Assembly: GCF_042665545.1 (NCBI RefSeq)
Contig: NZ_JBHTCM010000012.1
Location: forward strand, 60,623 to 124,622
DNA length: 64,000 nt
Direction: 5' to 3'
DNA from: Rhodocista pekingensis
Lineage (GTDB): Bacteria; Pseudomonadota; Alphaproteobacteria; Azospirillales; Azospirillaceae
Both the position numbers and the translations under genes were made by a program. Each line of letters begins with the position of its first letter. Within the stretch, counting starts at the first letter, position 1. The notes beneath the pieces are model-generated. The model saw nothing but the letters and a program-made list of their open reading frames with translations. It did no database searches and had not been told where the DNA came from. This document shows positions 62,132 to 64,000 of this stretch, piece by piece.

Positions 62132-62184
62132 ACTGACGACCTACCGCTTACAAGGCGGTTGCTCTACCGCTGAGCTAAGCCGGC
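62110..62184 (-). tRNA. tRNA-Thr (TGT)
   Basis: Cloverleaf on the minus strand with acceptor stem GCCGGCT/AGCCGGC, D arm TAGCTCAGCGGTAGAGCA, anticodon loop CTTGTAA (TGT), and T arm GTCAGTTCAATCCTGAC, plus an encoded CCA. Its 3' end is overlapped antisense by the end of the kinase gene. Confidence 0.95.
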
Positions 62185-62240
62185 GTCGTGGCGGGGCCGG
62201 GGCGGCGTCTGGTCGCACGCCCCCGGCCGGTGCGGCAACA

Positions 62241-63284
62241 CTAGCGTCGCCGCGCCACCTCGTAAAGCGCCACAGCCGCGGCGTTGGAGACGTTCAGGCT
62301 GCCGACGGGGCCGCCGGTGGGCAGCCGCGCGATCTCGTCGCAGCGCTCCCCGGTCAGCCGTCGCAGCCCCTCGCCCTCGGAGCCCAGCACCAGCGCCGTG
62401 CGGCCGGTCAGGTCCACCTCGTGCAGGGGGCGGGCGCCGCTCTCGTCCAGGCCGACGGTCCAGAACCCGGCCTGCTTCAGCGTGTCCAGCGCGCGCGCCA
62501 GATTCGTCACCCGCACCAGCGGCACGGCGTCCACCGCGCCGGAGGCGGTCTTCGCCAGCACGCCCGTGACCGGCGGGGCATGGCGGTCCTGCACCACGAC
62601 GGCCCGGGCCCCGAAAGCGGCGGCCGAGCGCATGATGGCGCCGACATTGTGCGGGTCGGTCACCTGGTCCAGCACGATCACCAGGGCCTGCGGCTCCGAT
62701 TCGGCAGCGATGCAGACATCCTCCACCGCGACCTCGGGCAGCGGTGCCGTGTCCAGGGCCACGCCCTGATGCACGGCGCCGGGCGGCAGCAGCTTGTCCA
62801 GTTCCTCCTTCTCCAGGAAGGTCGGGTCCGGTCGCTCCAGCCCCAGCTCCGCCGCGCGCTGCACGGCGCCGTCCAGCGCGGCCAGGGCCGATTCGGTGAC
62901 ATAGAGGCCGCGGCAGCGCCGCTCCGGGTTGATCCACGCCGCGGCGACGGGATGCAGCCCGTAGATCAGGTTGTGCCGGTTGACCCCGGGCCGCACGCCG
63001 GCGCTGGCGCCGGGTGCCGCGGCGGATTCGGCGGCCGGACGGGGCGCGGGCTTGCCGGCCGGACGCTGGCCGCGTTCGGGCGCGCCCGTGCGGGCCGGCT
63101 CCTTGGCGGGGCGGGCAGGGGCGGCACCCGCGGGCTTGCCGGACCGGCGCGCCGGCGTGCCGGCATCGGCGGATGAGTCGGAACGGACGCCGGACGGGCG
63201 GCGGCCAGGCTGGCCGGGGGAGGGCGCGCGGCCCCCGGACCGACCGGAACGGGAGGGGGTTCGGGTATTCTTCATGCGGCGCAT
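62241..63284 (-). CDS. rlmB: 23S rRNA guanosine-2'-O-methyltransferase, RlmB/TrmH family
   Basis: 347 residues. A long basic, Pro/Ala/Gly-rich N-terminal tail (~1-100) precedes an RNA-binding SpoU-substrate-binding domain (~105-175) and a SPOUT methyltransferase domain with motif 1 LDQVTDPHNVGAIMRSAAAFG, motif 2 ALVLGSEGEGLRRL and motif 3 VGSLNVSNAAAVALYE. RlmB methylates G2251 in the peptidyl-transferase centre. The extended tail is unusual in length but common in high-GC alphaproteobacteria. Confidence 0.92.
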   Translation of the reverse strand: MRRMKNTRTPSRSGRSGGRAPSPGQPGRRPSGVRSDSSADAGTPARRSGKPAGAAPARPAKEPARTGAPERGQRPAGKPAPRPAAESAAAPGASAGVRPGVNRHNLIYGLHPVAAAWINPERRCRGLYVTESALAALDGAVQRAAELGLERPDPTFLEKEELDKLLPPGAVHQGVALDTAPLPEVAVEDVCIAAESEPQALVIVLDQVTDPHNVGAIMRSAAAFGARAVVVQDRHAPPVTGVLAKTASGAVDAVPLVRVTNLARALDTLKQAGFWTVGLDESGARPLHEVDLTGRTALVLGSEGEGLRRLTGERCDEIARLPTGGPVGSLNVSNAAAVALYEVARRR

Positions 63285-63348
63285 CCTTGCCCAGCTTTAA
63301 TGCTGTTGCCAGCCGTATCAGATGCTCGGGGGGCATGCGAGATTGCCG

Positions 63349-63376
63349 TTGACACGCCGAACTTTATTCGCATAGT
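63349..63376 (+). promoter_or_regulatory. Sigma-70-type promoter for the tRNA-Tyr/tRNA-Gly/tuf block
   Basis: TTGACA (63349-63354), a 16-bp spacer, then CATAGT (63371-63376). Transcription would start at about 63383, some 35 bp before tRNA-Tyr. Confidence 0.7.
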
Positions 63377-63418
63377 GCGGCTTCTCCGTTTCCGGCCCCG
63401 GCCGGTTGCGCGGCCTTC

Positions 63419-63504
63419 GGAAGGGTGGCCGAGTGGTTAAAGGCAGCAGACTGTAAATCTGCCCGCGACAGCGTACGTAGGTTCGAATCCTACCCCTTCC
63501 ACCA
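63419..63504 (+). tRNA. tRNA-Tyr (GTA)
   Basis: 86 nt including an encoded CCA; acceptor GGAAGGG/CCCTTCC, anticodon loop CTGTAAA, a long variable arm typical of bacterial tRNA-Tyr, and T arm TAGGTTCGAATCCTA. Confidence 0.96.
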
Positions 63505-63626
63505 ATTCCGGCGCGCCCCATCTCATCGGAGACCGATGGGATGGGCGCGCCGCTCCGCGCAGGCACCGGGTTCGGCGTGACTGTTCGGACGAGTTCTGGG
63601 TCGGAATCCTGTTGGGACGAGTTCAG

Positions 63627-63700
63627 GCGGGTGTAGCTCAATGGTAGAGCAGAAGCCTTCCAAGCTTACGACGGGGGTTCGATTCCCCTCACCCGCTCCA
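63627..63700 (+). tRNA. tRNA-Gly (TCC)
   Basis: 74 nt including CCA; acceptor GCGGGTG/CACCCGC, anticodon loop CTTCCAA (TCC), T arm GGGGGTTCGATTCCCCT. It lies between tRNA-Tyr and tuf, the classical order. Confidence 0.96.
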
Positions 63701-63759
63701 GAGTCGTGAACGTCATACGTCTCCGTCGGAACACACCTTAGGCAAGGGCGAACAAGGCT

Positions 63760-64000
<241 letters not shown>

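Overview
The window reads as chromosome of a high-G+C alphaproteobacterium, most likely a member of the Rhodospirillales / Azospirillaceae (Azospirillum, Rhodocista or Rhodospirillum centenum type). The basis is very high G+C with third-position bias, an LsrB/VtlR-type LysR gene next to trxB, a PraR-like XRE regulator, a TonB-ExbB-ExbD-ExbD-TPR cluster and a tRNA-Tyr/tRNA-Gly/tuf block. The genus is an inference.

Layout. 0.5-10.3 kb: hybrid histidine kinase; LsrB-type regulator; trxB; divergent DsbD/ScsB-type reductase with a Tat-exported redoxin; a crotonase. 10.4-19.2 kb: a ligase-associated DNA repair set (Lhr-like helicase, MBL-fold exonuclease, ATP-dependent ligase) that is split. Between helicase and exonuclease lie an ankyrin-nucleosidase fusion, a VOC protein, a 42-residue membrane peptide and psuG. 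19.2-22.5 kb: bactofilin-like membrane protein, FabI, an aspartoacylase-family protein. 22.7-31.5 kb: polysaccharide cluster in two convergent arms (polymerase/ligase-like, GT4, Wzz-like, GT2; then PraR-like regulator, GT2 and a giant SLBB export protein). 31.6-33.5 kb: N-carbamoylputrescine amidase and a MarR regulator. 33.5-39.4 kb: cobalamin uptake operon (btuB-btuF-btuC-btuD-tonB-like) behind a cobalamin riboswitch. 39.6-42.3 kb: P-loop ATPase, pentapeptide-repeat protein, PhoU.

42.49-45.75 kb: the most striking part. A 2.83-kb IS1595-type element with 26-bp perfect terminal inverted repeats and an 8-bp target duplication carries a transposase and three passenger genes, one of them low in G+C. 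It sits inside a small gene whose reading frame is restored exactly when the element and one duplication copy are removed.

45.8-52.9 kb: lipoprotein, fliG, an 82-residue protein, and an RND efflux pump with its own terminator. 53.2-59.7 kb: an orphan TatA overlapping a tiny two-helix membrane protein, a membrane-anchored small protein, the TonB/ExbB/ExbD/ExbD/TPR energy-transduction operon, and two small membrane proteins. 60.0-64.0 kb: an OmpR-type two-component pair, tRNA-Thr, rlmB, then tRNA-Tyr, tRNA-Gly and the start of tuf.
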